DNA of 64,000 bases from Gnetum montanum (GCA_015680685.1 MNCI01005835.1:1134311-1198310); one strand, 5' to 3'. Positions 11,624 to 23,430 are shown, numbered from the stretch's first letter. Translations and numbers: made by a program. The notes: generated by a model not told the origin, from the letters alone.

Positions 11624-12307
11624 GTTTTCTAACAATAGAAAAAGGGCCAACCCCTTTTTCAAGCTCCATTGAGGTTGTTTCATAAGCTCTTTGCACCATA
11701 GTTGTCCATTGATCCATTGGTGTAGATTGGACCTTGTCATCATTTCTCCCAGGACCCCATGTAGCAACCCCAAACTACACTTCTCTCTACTATTTTGCTA
11801 AGTTCTCATTGTTCTCAATTGGAGCACAATCATCTCTAATGTAGATAGTGTAGTCAGCTCTCTATCTTGGAGAGCGTAGTTGACTCTTCATAGTGGAGAG
11901 CATAGTTAGCATAGAAAGCATAGTCATCTCTCCATAGTGGAGAGCGTAATTAGTGGTATCAGATGAAAAAGAGCTCATTTCTGGAGAGCGTAGTTAGTGG
12001 TATCAGATGAAAAAGAGCTCATTTGTGGACCACTGTATTTTGCAACTAGCAATCTCCACAATTTCTCTTTACAACTTGATCTGCAACCATGAACCTAGAT
12101 TAAGGTGTCAATTTTAAATGTACTTAATATCTTGCCTATTTAACAAAAGATTAGGATTGGCAACTCTATGAATCTCATGATGGCTGGGCCAAGGTAATCC
12201 CTTAGGCTACGCAATTGAGACTTGGAGTACACTGTGCTCAGCAATGAGCAATACAACTTCATATGTGCAAAGGTCTAAGTAGGGTTATCTATAGATCACC
12301 TTGACAT
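11624..12307 (+). other. A1 leader between LTR and gag, with a 44-bp tandem duplication
   Basis: This untranslated leader shares blocks with the A3 leader (AGGGCC, ATAGATTGGACC). At 11939-11982 and 11983-12026 a 44-bp unit is repeated with two or three differences. Each copy holds TGGTATCAGATG. No primer site could be assigned with confidence. Confidence 0.5.
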
Positions 12308-14900
12308 GGAGGAAAAATGGGACTATGAACTAATCCACTAGGATGGACAAGAGCATATTCCTTCTTTATTCAACATCATCTCACTCATAGAGTCCCACTA
12401 TTGATTTTTATCCTAGCTCATTTGAGTAGGTGAGAATGACATAGGGACTAATTAGGAGGAAGCCTTATAGGAGGAAGTGGATGAGTTTGAAGCTTACTCT
12501 GAACATGCGGCCCCCTTTCCCACCATATTTCAACAAATAATTCCTAGTTCGTCTCCTCCTTGATTTAGTTCATCCATCCTCCTCGAGATGATCATAACAT
12601 TGGAATTACCTTCCCATTCCATTAGGCTTAGATCTACGCCTATGGTGGCAACCCATCAGATGCAATACATGCATTATGATGCAAAAACTTCCTTCAACTT
12701 GTCCTTCGTGGCATAATATCAACCTATCTAACCATATTTTCCAGCAGCAATCATGCTAGCTCAGCCATATGTTCATGTAGGGCTTGTCTCCAAGCCCCAA
12801 ACAACTCAAGCTCCCTATATCCAACCTATTTCATTGGTGCCCTTGGCATTGGTCCAACCCATGCATGTGTGGCTTACCCCAATCACTATCCCTATAACAT
12901 AGCCAACACATCAAGTACCTCACATTGCTCTGCAACTTGTGACTAGATCATGGGCCACACAATTAGCATAGTGGATAGCATAGGCAACTTAGCCAACTAG
13001 AGCATCCCAAAATTTATACTAGGCATTCCAACTGATCCAAACCTTGAAAAAGAGGTGAAGTAACTTAAAGCTTCCTCCTCTGAAGCTATCAGAGTGGTGG
13101 ACTTCTACCAAGATGACTCTATAAGTCCTATAGTCCTGCCTCTAACTCTACCAACTAGGGTCTCACTACCTTAATTCACAAAATACAACAGTGAAGTGTA
13201 CCCCAATGCTCATCTGGTCACATTTTAATCAGAATGCCTATTGTTGCAAGCATGGCCACATGCCATTATACATGTGTTTGCTAGGTCATTGAATAGCAAA
13301 GCATAAGATTGATACCATATGCTACCTAGAGGCTCTATTTTCTCTTTAGAAGAACTCTTGAGCTAGTTTGTAACACACTTCAAGTACAACTTGAAGCTAG
13401 AAGCAACCTTGGACTAGCTAATGCAGGTTAAGTAGGGCTACTTAGAGCTCATGTAAAAATTCATCCAACAATGGAATGAATCCTTAAATGAAATATGAGA
13501 GCCCATAGACAAGGCACATCTATTAGCTATTTTCAAGGGGGTGGTTAATGACTTCATAAAGTTGAAGCTATACTACTTAGGCCCATGATCTCTAAGCCAA
13601 GCCTTCAACTAAACTAACGGCATAGAGGACATAATGGAAGCTAGTAAGGACTCAGCCTATGTGGCCTACAAGAACCAACACACGAGGAGAGATAGGGATA
13701 AGAGGAAGAAAACTGCAATGGTAGCCAAAGAGGCTATGGAAACCAACCAAGGGTCGACGACTAGGTTGCCCAAAGCCTGAGCCAATAACCAAGCTGCCAA
13801 CCATGGCACCAAGGTAACCAACCTACCTACATTTGTAGTGGCCATAATGCAGGTTGATTAAAGGCCTAGCTTCAAGTGCAAGGATTGCTCCAAGTACACC
13901 CTATTTCCACTAAAGTCCTTGGAGCTACTAGAATAGTTGTTAAAGGTTGAGCACATTCAATATAAGAAAATGTCTAAGAATGCCTGTAAGAGGCATGATA
14001 GATACTACAAAATACTCAAAAACCCTTCTTTGGTAGCACCAAATGAGCCCCTGGTGCCAAAACATTTTAGGCTAGATCGGTCCTACCATTACCACCAGTT
14101 GTTCTGTCATAGCACAGACTCTTGCCTAGCCCTGCAAGATGATTTGTAGAAGATGATCGATAGAGGCAAGTTGGTCCTCGATGCTACAAACCTAGTCAAG
14201 CCATAGAACCAATCCATGAGGGTGTACAAGAACCCTCTAAATGTAGATGATGCTAACTACATCATAAATGCTATTAATGTTGATGAAAACCCAGAACTGG
14301 TGTAGCAGCCATTTGTGGTTTGTGTGCCCTTTGGTAGCATAAGGGTTCCCTTGACCACTACAGGTTTGAGGCCTCCTTTCATTGTTAGAGTGCCACCTCA
14401 AGCATCCATAATGCCCTTCGTGGTTAGTATCCCACAACATGTCGTAACAACAACTATTCATCCACCCTTTATTGTCAAGGTGTGACAACATGTTGGCTCC
14501 TCACATACTTGAAGCCTGGTAGTGGACAACACATTGGTCCCTTCTCATCCAAGGGCAAATCTTGCTAGCAACATTAACAAGCCCTCTAGGTGGCAACTTG
14601 GGAGACCTAATGAGCATCTTGTGGATAGAATGATCAAGCAATGTTAAGACGAAAGAGCACTCGATTTTCTGAAGCTAGTCGTTATATCTGTGATCCCCAT
14701 GGCCAAAAAAACTAAAGAGTTCATAACTAGCAAATTGCAACCAAGCACTGAGGCCCATGTGCAGGCCAAGCCAACAAAGCCTAAGTCACCTCCACAAGCA
14801 ATCCATCTCTTAGGATGCATGGAGGAAGTCAAAGCCAATAAAAACATGGCTAATGGCAAAGACTTTGTGGATGCATTAGCCCAAGTTAAGTAAGCACTCA
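12308..14900 (+). pseudogene. A1 gag (Tat-like), inactivated
   Basis: The chosen start is the ATG at 12308, where A1 and A3 begin to align as protein (S-L-F-N-I-I). The capsid-like part lies at about 13070-13680, with F-V-T-H-F-K-Y-N-L near 13370 and A-H-L-L-A-I-F-K near 13525. A degenerate zinc-binding segment near 14085-14140 reads Y-H-Y-H-x4-H-x4-C, where the first Cys of the usual Tat-type motif has become Tyr. A linker of V-P repeats follows (14310-14500). There are more than fifteen in-frame stops, mostly TAG. Gag would form the particle; this copy cannot. Confidence 0.75.
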
Positions 14901-15771
14901 AATAGAAAAATATAACATTATGCTTGTATGACTTAATCATGATCTCATCTACCCACCGCGAGGCACTTGTGCAGATGTTGACCTCCATTCTTGTCATAGA
15001 GGACATCCTTGTAGATGAGAACTCCATGCATGCAATGATGTTGCCTCCTGCATCACAAGAATCAAGCTTCACATCCCTAGTGTTTTGTGATGAGGTAATT
15101 AAGGTCAATCCTGAGAAGGGTGAGGTCATAATAGCTCTAATGTTTATTACCATATGTGTCAGGCAATGCATGATTCGTAAGATGCATGTTGACAATAGGG
15201 AAAAAACAAACATAATTCCATACACCATCGTTGACAAGCTAGGCCTTGTAAACCAAGTCAAGCCAATGAAAACCACGTGTCTACAATCCTTTAATGGGTC
15301 ACTTGTCATTGTCATGGGCATGGTCATCATTACTTTCATAGTAGGGGAGAAATTCTCCATCACTACTAAATTTATCATCATAGAGGAGATATCGAGCTTT
15401 AACATGATACTAGGTAGGCCTTGGCTAGTCTAGTTATAGGCTGTCTCCTCTCCAATCCATCAGGAGATCCACCTTCCGTACAATGGTGGTGAAGTTATCA
15501 TCCATGGTGATAATGCCACCTCTCTAGCCATTAATAATGTAGATGTGGAGGAAGGGTCAAAGGTTGAATTTTTTGATGATGCGTGTGCGGAAGATAACAA
15601 AATGCATGAGGTTGATGCACCGGAAGAAGTAGTGGAAGCCCATGACCTTCCAAAGGACATCCTTTGGGCAAAGTTGCCATTTACTATGGCAAGTGAGAAT
15701 CAAGGAGAATACCAGATAGTGTAATCAAGGCCCTATGTGCCCCTTAACCCACATCGAGTTAGGAAGTAACT
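14900..15771 (+). pseudogene. A1 protease (retropepsin), active site damaged
   Basis: The open piece 14924-15433 (169 codons) spans the aspartic protease. Its active-site block near 15187 reads V-D-N-R-E-K-T-N where sisters have V-D-D-G-A; the glycine is lost, so it is probably inactive. The exit motif L-G-R-P-W-L ends at 15430. An acidic tail continues to the conserved end N-P-H-R-V-R-K with a TAA stop at 15769-15771. A2 ends with the same motif. There is no RT after it, so gag-protease ends as its own ORF. Confidence 0.8.
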
Positions 15772-16077
15772 AAGTAATTAAGGTATCCCATTAGTCCAAA
15801 ACACACTAGGCACCTGTCCACTATTCACTTCTACATGCCCTATACCATACTCTCTACTTTTGTTGCATTTGTGTTTCATTAGATTATCATGGTAGCATGT
15901 TATTTACATTTAGCTCAATTGCTTAGATTATGCATTTATTTGCTTAGTTCTCACATTCATCTGCTTTGTTCATGCACTTGCTTGTTAGTTTACACTTTTG
16001 TAGTTATTGCTTTAAAAAACATCAAAATGCACAAAAAATCATAAAAGCAAAAATTACAAAAAAGAGAGATAGCAACA
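15772..16077. other. Spacer after A1 protease, no gene seen
   Basis: AT-rich sequence between the protease stop and the repeat spacer; it aligns in part with 31733-32180 of A2. Confidence 0.45.
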
Positions 16078-16440
16078 CCCGGCCTACTATGGCCTTAAAC
16101 TAGCAATTTTGCAGCCTGGAATGACCTAAAATATCACTTTTAGTCCCCTTGCTGTAGCCTGGAACGGCCTTAAACTACCACCTTAGCCCAGGATGACCTT
16201 AAACTAGCAACACACGTGGCTTGAAATGGCCTTAAACTAGCGATACGTGGCTCAAAATGGCCAAAAACTAGCATCAGCCCTCCTGCTACAGCCTTAAACT
16301 AGCAACACATGTGGCCTGAAATGGCCTTAAACTAGCAATACGTGGCTCAAAATGGCCAAAACCTAACATCAGCCCTCTTGCTACAGCCTTAAACTAGTAT
16401 GGGGTCCATCAAGGCTTTAAACTAAAAATAGGCATGCTAT
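16078..16440 (+). repeat. GGCCTTAAACTAGC repeat spacer, A1 copy
   Basis: At least ten diverged units of ATGGCCTTAAACTAGCAA. A higher-order direct repeat of about 95 bp is visible (about 16190-16286 and 16287-16385). It lies directly after the gag-protease ORF. Confidence 0.75.
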
Positions 16441-17207
16441 GGCTCTCAATGGCACAGTATTGCTATGGCTCACAATGGCGCAAACTTGCATAAAATCATC
16501 ATATAGAGATAAAAGTTTACACATCACATATAGCAAAAAATAATCCATAGCAAATGTAATTTTCATAGCAATACATAGGATGAATAACATCACATAGCAA
16601 AAGCATAGCAAAAAGGCCTAGTGGGTGGTACATGTAACAATTGAAAATGTTGGTGATTGGAACACCGAGGGGTTTGCTGGTGCACATCCTAACCTTGCCT
16701 CCACGCAAGGGTCTTGTTGGAAAATAGAGGTGAAGTGCCTTGGATGGTCTTGTCGATCGAATAGGGACTTTTCCAATTGCAATCGGGGTATTGGGTGCAA
16801 TTGGGGATGGTGTGGTTAGTCGAAATATAAATGCAAATGATGCAAAATGGTGTTAAGTGTCAAAGCAGTGTTTCATGGTGCTAAGTGTAGAGCATAGCCA
16901 AAAAATGGGGGTGGGTGTAGCCAAGGGTTTCAACTAAAATAAGGGTGTCAACCCATGGAGACTACCACCTAAGCATAGTACAATGTGACAATGCATGGAA
17001 AAATGTGAAAAGATGCAAGAAAAATGTAAGAAAATGCTAGAAATGGGAGAGAGAAATAGAACACTACCTCAAATGGAAGTGTAGTTAACTCTAAAAGGGT
17101 CTCAGAAGGTACATAGTGTACAAAAAGTGTAGTGGGAGCATAGTTACAATCTCAGTGGTGTTAGGTCGTGAAGTCTGGTGCTTGTTGTGACTAACCATGC
17201 TTGCTTG

Positions 17208-17388
17208 GTTGGCTGCCATGGTGTACTGTGTGGTGTTCTGCAAGGCTGCAATTGGGTTGTGGTGTACCATGCATTGTAGGGCTATAATGCGGCTATGGTG
17301 TACCATTCATTGCAGGGCTACAATGGGGTTGTGGTGTACCATGCAATGCAAGGCTACAACAGAGCCATGGTGTATCATGTGGTGCAAC
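17208..17388. repeat. 36-bp tandem repeat in the A3 3' LTR
   Basis: Five units of 35-37 bp with the core GGCTACAATGG and TGGTGTACCATG. The equivalent array is at 24640-24830 in the 5' LTR. Confidence 0.75.
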
Positions 17389-17525
17389 TATGCCTTTCTA
17401 CTACTATGGTGTGCTCTAGGTATCGTTCGCCCATGAAGCTAAGTACTAAGATGCCAAAATGCCAAATGCCAAATGCCAAATGAAAGTGCCAACTACCAAC
17501 CCCTAAAATGTTAGGGGTCTAGGGG

Positions 17526-17533
17526 TATTTATA
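17526..17533 (-). promoter_or_regulatory. TATA box of the A3 3' LTR
   Basis: TATAAATA on the minus strand, matching 24949-24956 in the 5' LTR and 10911 in A1. Confidence 0.55.
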
Positions 17534-17619
17534 GGACTAGGGTATATAAATTGAGCACCACATGGAAGTGCAATAAGTGGGAAGAGCTTAACAACTATAG
17601 TGGAGAGCGTAGTAGCATA

Positions 17620-17870
17620 CTTAGAAAAATTATGCAAAATTGGCCATTTGTGTGTTGGCTACACTTGCTACTCTCTAGAGTGTAGTAGAGCATTGCAGCT
17701 ATAGTGCTGAGCATAGCAACTATAGTGCTGAGTGTAGCACAACACTTATAAACATTCTGCAAAACTCGCCATTTGTGTGTTGGCTACACTTGATATGCTC
17801 TAGAGTGTAGTAGCTACAGTGCCAATCGTAGCACAACAGTTAGAAAAATTCTGCAGATTTTGACCTTGTT
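17620..17870. repeat. U3 repeats, A3 3' LTR
   Basis: Two and a half units of roughly 110 bp containing CTTAGAAAAATTCTGCA, CACTCTAGAG and AGTAGCTACAGTGC. They are homologous to 25030-25360. Confidence 0.65.
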
Positions 17871-18040
17871 TGAACACTTAGCAAAAATTGTAGAAGATTG
17901 ATAATTGAAGCTAACTACGCTCTATTGCAATGGAGAGCATGGTCTTAGTACTTGGAAAAATTTGCAGAAAGTGCCTTAGTTATGACACTTAGCCAAATTT
18001 GTAGTTGAGAAGTAGTAGCCCAAATTTTTGTGGTGTTTCA

Positions 18041-18060
18041 TTGGCCCCTCTTTATTGATG
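18041..18060 (-). other. Polypurine tract of A3
   Basis: The minus strand reads AAAGAGGGGCCAA directly before the LTR start TGAAACACC. Confidence 0.65.
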
Positions 18061-19180
18061 TCTAGAGGAGTGGCTTGAGAGATGTCGACAAAGAATCACA
18101 AAACACCACAACATGACACCAACATCACTTGTCAGCACTAGATTGGATGTTGTTCCACCATATTGAAGAGTGCTATGGATAGTGGTATGTTGAGGGCAAA
18201 GGGTTTAGGCAATGTGTTAGGGAGATGAAATGCCAGTAGGAGGAGATGAAATGCAAATAGTGTATTATGATGCAAGGTGTGAAGTCAGCATGGTTGACAG
18301 TGACTAGGACATTAGGGTGGCTTGCTCCTAAAATGTTTACCTCTTGTCAGAGTGCTCATGGAAGAGTCAAAGTCAATCCAAGGTTGGGCCGATTGTGAAA
18401 ATACAACACTGTCAATTTGCTTGGGGATGTGCTTTTCCCTATTTTTTGTGCTTTGCTACAAGATGAAACTCCGTTGGGTTTATCTTACTACTAAATGTTA
18501 GTTGCAAGTTGGCCATTGAGTAGATGGGCTTTGTTTTGATGTAACCATGTCGTGTCTGTAGGAAAAGTGTTTCCTTCTTAGGATGAGTTGTGTTACATCT
18601 GCTTGGGCTTTGACCCACCAATAGAGGCCCCCCATAGGATGAGTTATGTTACATCTGCCTTGGGTTCTATGGTTGACATGAAGAGAATGCCATGTGTGTT
18701 ATAATGTGTATGCATTAGAGGGTTTGCATGCAAGGGTAATGTGGGGAATGCAAGGTGACTGGAATGAAGGAGTGGATGTGCATGGGCTATAATAAGATGA
18801 GGGGGATGCACACTCTTGAGTGGCTTAACTAGCCCAATCATGCACATCGAAGTGATGTGACAACTTGCTGCTATGATGAGATGCATCTCTACATGACCAC
18901 CTTTGAGGCTTCATCCTGCAAACACAACTTTAAGAAGATAAGAAAACAACACAACATGACATGCAAATGTAAGTGTCATATGTGAAGATGATACAAGTGC
19001 TAGATGTGAAGATGCTACAAATGCATCAAATGTTGAGTTAGTTGCAAGTGCTTAAGAAGCTAAGGAGAGTGCCAAGGCGATGATGCTGTGAGTCCTCCAA
19101 AGGTTGCACCAATGGCAAGTGCTCTAAAAGATCAGTAAAATGATGGGAGGCGATGATAATGCAAGTGCGTGAACCTAGTT
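18061..19180. other. A3 3' untranslated region of unknown content
   Basis: This stretch occupies the place where the sister elements carry the antisense ORF, but no part of that ORF aligns. A direct repeat with the core TAGGATGAGTTRTGTTACAT occurs at about 18578 and 18637. No gene was recognised. Confidence 0.4.
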
Positions 19181-19189
19181 TAAGGTCCT

Positions 19190-19440
19190 GGTAGACCATG
19201 GAGTGTTAGTTTATAGTCTTAGTAGACTGCTGTGTGCCAATTTAACATCGTAGCAGATGAGCTATTGTGCCAATTTAATGTCGTGACCCAAGGACGATCT
19301 GTGCGATTTTATAGTAATAGTAGATTGTTATGCTAGTTTATAGTCATAGTAGATTGTTGCACCAATTTATAGTCATAGCAGACTGTCTATACCAGTTTTT
19401 GCGTCATGGCGGATGAGTGCTTACCTTGCTTGTGTGAGGT
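19190..19440. repeat. About 35-bp tandem repeat (GCCAATTTAACATCGTAGCAGATGA type)
   Basis: About seven diverged units with the core CAATTTATAGTCATAGCAGA. Single or paired copies recur inside the A3 gag at 21364-21430 and 22855-22910. Confidence 0.65.
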
Positions 19441-19569
19441 GTGATGCTACATGCGTAGTCATGTTGTGTGCCTACAAGATCATACAAGAATCAATTAGAA
19501 AAACAACATCAAGTGGCACCTTTCATAAACAAAGTTAAAATGCACAAATGAAATGAAAGAAATGGAAGA

Positions 19570-19866
19570 GTGATAGTTTTAGGCCATTTTGGGCTGCAAT
19601 AGTAGTTAAAGACCATATTGGGCTATCAAGTGTTGCTAGTTTTGGGCCATTTTGGGCCTTCACTAGTTTAAGACCATTTTGGACTATCAAGTGTTGCTAG
19701 TTTTGGGCCATTTTGGGTTATTTCAGGCCATCAAAAAGGGGTTGATGGTTTAAGGCCATTTTAGGCCATATGTTTCCACTTTAAGGCCATGGTGGACCAT
19801 AGGTTGCTAGTTTAAAGCCATTGTGGATTATAGGCTAGTTTAAGGCCTTTTCAGGTCATGTGTTTT
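19570..19866 (-). repeat. GGCCTTAAACTAGC repeat spacer, A3 copy
   Basis: The reverse complement (GCTAGTTTAAGGCCAT) is repeated about nine times, in the same relative place as in A0, A1 and A2. Confidence 0.75.
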
Positions 19867-20059
19867 TTTTTCAATTTTAGTTTTATGTGTTTTTGATGTT
19901 TTTCAAATGTAATGCATAAGCTAAGTCAATGAATGCCTAAATAAAGCAAAAAATGTGTGAACAAAACAAAATGCATGATCTAAGTGAGTAGGAAAAATGT
20001 AAATGTGTAGGCTAGTGTAATGCAAACAAAAGTAAAAAATGCATGGCAAGTGGAGGCAA

Positions 20060-21060
20060 GGGGTAGGTAGGCACCAAGCGTATTTTTAGCCAAGGAAGTG
20101 CCTTGATTGGGTAGTTGTTTCCTAATCTAGTTTGGATTAGGGAATGCATATGGCCTAGGATCCTCTAGGAGGCTACTGGCTTCAACCACTCATTCAGGTA
20201 TGTCAACCTTATGCGTTGTGTTGGTTGCCACAAATGCATCACCAAGAAACTCCACCTCTGAAACTTGCTCCATGTCTATGTTGTGGATAGCTGGAGAGGA
20301 GGCATTATCACCATGGATGATAACTTGACCACCTTCGTATGGAAGGTGGACTTCTTGGTGGATGGGAGAGGAGAAAACTTGTAGTTGAGCTAGCCAAGAC
20401 CTACCTAGGATCAGGTTGAAGCTTGGAATCTCCTCTATGATGGTGAAATATATGTTGGTGGGGAATTACTCTCCTGCCATAAGGGCTAATTTGATTGTAC
20501 CCCTGATGGTGATGTGTGATTTGTTGAAGGATTTTAGACATGTGGTTTTGGTTGGCTTGATTTTGTTTGCTAGGCCTAGCTTATTGATGACAAAGTACAA
20601 GACTACATTTGTTGTTGCACCATCATTGACATGCACTTTGAAAATTGTGCACTACCCAACATGTATGCTAATGGATATGTGGAGTTGTAGTAACCTCCCC
20701 TCGTTTGGGGGTGATCTTGATTGCATCATCATAGAATTCTAGGGATGTTGAACCTAATTCCTATGGTGTAGGGGCAACATCATTGCATAGATGGTGTTCT
20801 CATTTGCAAGGATGTCCTCTGTAATAGGAATGAATGCCAATATCCAGGCCAATGCTTGGCGGTGAGTAGATGAGGTCATGACTAGGTTGTACAAGCTCAA
20901 TGTTGTGTTCTTTTGCTTGAGTGTTTATTTCACTTAGGTTAGTGTAGCTAAAAAGTCCTTATTGTCGACCATTATGTTGGCCTTGACTTTCTCCATGCAG
21001 CTTGAGAGACAGATCTCTCATGGAGGTGACTTGGGCTTGGGTTGCTTAGCCTACTTGGGG
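20060..21060 (-). pseudogene. A3 protease remnant
   Basis: On the minus strand the active-site block at about 20590-20640 reads V-N-D-G-A-T-T-N. The first Asp of V-D-D-G-A in A0 is Asn here, although an Asp next to Gly remains. The exit motif L-G-R-P-W-L-A-Q-L is at about 20390-20420. An acidic tail runs to about 20090 and ends near P-Y-A-F-P-N, as in A1 and A2. There is no RT downstream. Stops interrupt the frame, so it is inactive. Confidence 0.7.
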
Positions 21061-23430
21061 GAAAGGGCCCTAGTGCTTAGTTGTTGCTTGTTGGTTATGG
21101 CCTTTGCTTCATTCATGGGGGTTGTGAGGCACTCGTTCATCTTCTTGCATTGCCATTTGGTAGGGCTACCTGGGTTGCTAGTGGGGTTAGCCCTTGAAGG
21201 AGGAGGGGCCAAGATGTTGCCCACTATTAGGCTTCGAGTGGGTGAGGGGCCATCATGTTGTGGCACCTTCATGATAAAAAATGGTTTAGGAGTTGTTGTA
21301 GGGCCAACTCGTTGTGGAACCTTAATGATGAAAGGTTGCTTAGTGGTTGTTGTTGCTACATCATGCCAATTTAACATCTTAGTAGAATGTTGGTTTGGTT
21401 GCCAGTTTAACATCTTAGCAAATGATTGTTGTGGGACCTTAACCACAAAGGGTGTTGTGGGTGCCCGAGGTGGCACTTTGATAATAAGGGAGGGCCTCTT
21501 GCTTGTGGAGGCCAAAGGGATTCTTACCTTGCTGGAAGGCACATGGATCACAAAAGGTTGTTACGTAGGTTTAGACTTGCCACCTATGTTGATGGAGTTT
21601 ATGATGTAAGGGGCATCGTCTACATTGGATTGGCTCATTGTGTCGAGAACTAGTTGGCTCCATTCGATCATTCTTTGTAGGTTGTCTTGAAAAGCACGAT
21701 AGTTTTCTGTACTGTAACTAGACATCTAGTGGTAATGATAGTATTAGTCCATCTTGAAGTGTTGTGGGATTGGGGGCTCGTTTGGTACTACTAAGGTGGG
21801 GTTTCTTAGTAGTTCGTAGTACCTATCATGTTTTTGGTAGGCAATATCTGATATGTGTTTTTATTAGATTTGCCTAGCATTCGAAAGTTGCTCCAGTGTT
21901 TTAGAGGGTTCCATTGGTAGTGGTGTATACTTTAAGCAATCCTCGCACTTAAAGTTTGACCTTGGGGTGGCCCCTATCGATGTAGGTGAGTTGGCACTAG
22001 AGTTGGTGGCTTTGTGAGCTAGGGCCTTAGGCTGCTTAGCCATCGGGCCCTAGTTGGTTGCTTTTGTACTTGTGGCCACTATTGTAACTATTTTTTTTTG
22101 CTTGCACACATGTTGATTTCTGTAGGCCATGTAGGCTAGGTCATTGCTAGCTTGCACTGCCTCCTCTATGCCCTTCATTTGGGAAAAGGCTTGGCTGAGA
22201 GACTTTGGAGCTAGGTAATATAGTTTAGACTTGATGAAGTTGTTCACTACACTCTTGAAGATGGGAAATATGTGCATCTTTGCTAGGGGTTCATACATTT
22301 TGCTCAATGTGACATTCCAACATTGGAGGAATTTTGGCATGAGCTCAAGGGGCCCTTGACCTGCATGAGCTGGTCGAGGGTTACTTCAAACTTTAGGTTG
22401 TACTTGAAGCATGTCACAAATTGGCTTATGAGATCCTTCAAAAAAGAGATTGAGGCCTTGGGTAGCACATGATACTAGTCTAAGGCCTTACCAGTGAGTG
22501 ACATGGGAAACATATGCATGATGGTGTGTGGCTATGCTTGAAGGAGAAGGCACTCAGATTGGAATGTGACCAAGTGTGCATTGGGGCCTCCACCATTGTA
22601 CTTGGTGAGTTGAGGTAGTGGAACCCTAGTTGGGAGAGTCAAGGATGGAACCATACAACTTATGGGGCCATCTTGGTAGAAGTCCATCACCTTGATAGTT
22701 TCAGAGGAGGCAGCTTTGAGTTGGTTGATCTCCTTCAACAAAATTTGGTTTAGCTGGAATGCTTGATCCAAGCTTGGGGATGTGTTATTTGGTTGCATTA
22801 GTAGGGCTTGTGTTGGTTGTACAACGAAGGGTCGAATCTTTGGTTGTGGAGTTTGCCAGTTTAATGTCGTAGCAGATGATTGTTGCTAGTTTAACATCAT
22901 AGTAGATAGGTTTTAGTTAATGTGTTGGCTGAGGGATGGGCGTGGAGACTGAGGTGGGTTGCACATGAGTGGGTTGAATGGATGTCATGGGCACCGATGA
23001 GACAAGAAGGATGTAGGATGCCTAAATTGTCTTGGGTTGGGAGGTGGCCCCTGCGTGAGTATAGGGTTGGGCAAATGTAGGGATCAGTTGAAAGGAAGGC
23101 TAAATTGGCATAGTTACCATCTTAGAGAGGATAGGTGGTCTAAACCAAGGAGGAGCCATACTAGGGAGTGGTTGTTGGAAGATGGTGTAGAGGGGGCTCT
23201 CATATTCGAAGTGGGCCTTGAACTCATCTTCTTCCTCTTATGAGGCTTCCTGATAGGTTATCCCTACATAATGCTTATTTGCATAGATGAGCTAGGATAA
23301 TAGCTGGTGGTAGGACTCTATGAGTGGGATTATGTTGAACAAGGAGGGGTTGTACTTCCATCTGCCTCGATGGACTCATTCATAGTCTTATTTTGCCTCC
23401 AAGTCAAGGTAATCCACTAGTAATCCTGCA
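21061..23430 (-). pseudogene. A3 gag with V-P repeat linker
   Basis: The capsid-like core is readable in two open pieces, 22532-22798 (88 codons, N-terminal side) and 22050-22340 (96 codons; F-P-I-F-K-S-V-V-N-N-F-I-K). These align with A1 (13070-13680) and A2 (29340-29650). The linker 21051-21551 is open for 166 codons and carries five repeats of the type P-F-I-I-K-V-P-Q. Two copies of the dispersed repeat unit lie inside the linker and read K-M-L-N-W. The N-terminal part reaches about 23430, where it aligns with the A1 start. It is interrupted by fewer stops than A1. Confidence 0.72.

Larger units (their letters stand above)
16633..18040 (-). repeat. 3' LTR of A3 (1408 bp)
   Basis: The plus-strand start is TGTAACAATTG and the end is GGTGTTTCA. 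It aligns over its length with 24040-25544. It holds the 36-bp array (17208-17388), a TATA box (17526-17533, minus) and U3 repeats (17620-17870). Confidence 0.85.

Noticed and set aside
14644-15405. 253-codon minus-strand ORF
   Set aside because: Shadow of the A1 protease; the plus frame carries the family motifs.
16078-16440. CRISPR-like array
   Set aside because: Units are degenerate, without regular unique spacers, and the DNA is from a plant nucleus.
17197-17483. Small plus-strand ORFs rich in Cys and Trp in the LTR (also 24627-24866)
   Set aside because: They are translations of the 36-bp tandem repeat and lie antisense to the LTR; no coding evidence.
20962-21609. 215-codon plus-strand ORF
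   Set aside because: It is the complement of the A3 gag linker, whose minus-strand frame aligns with A1 and A2.
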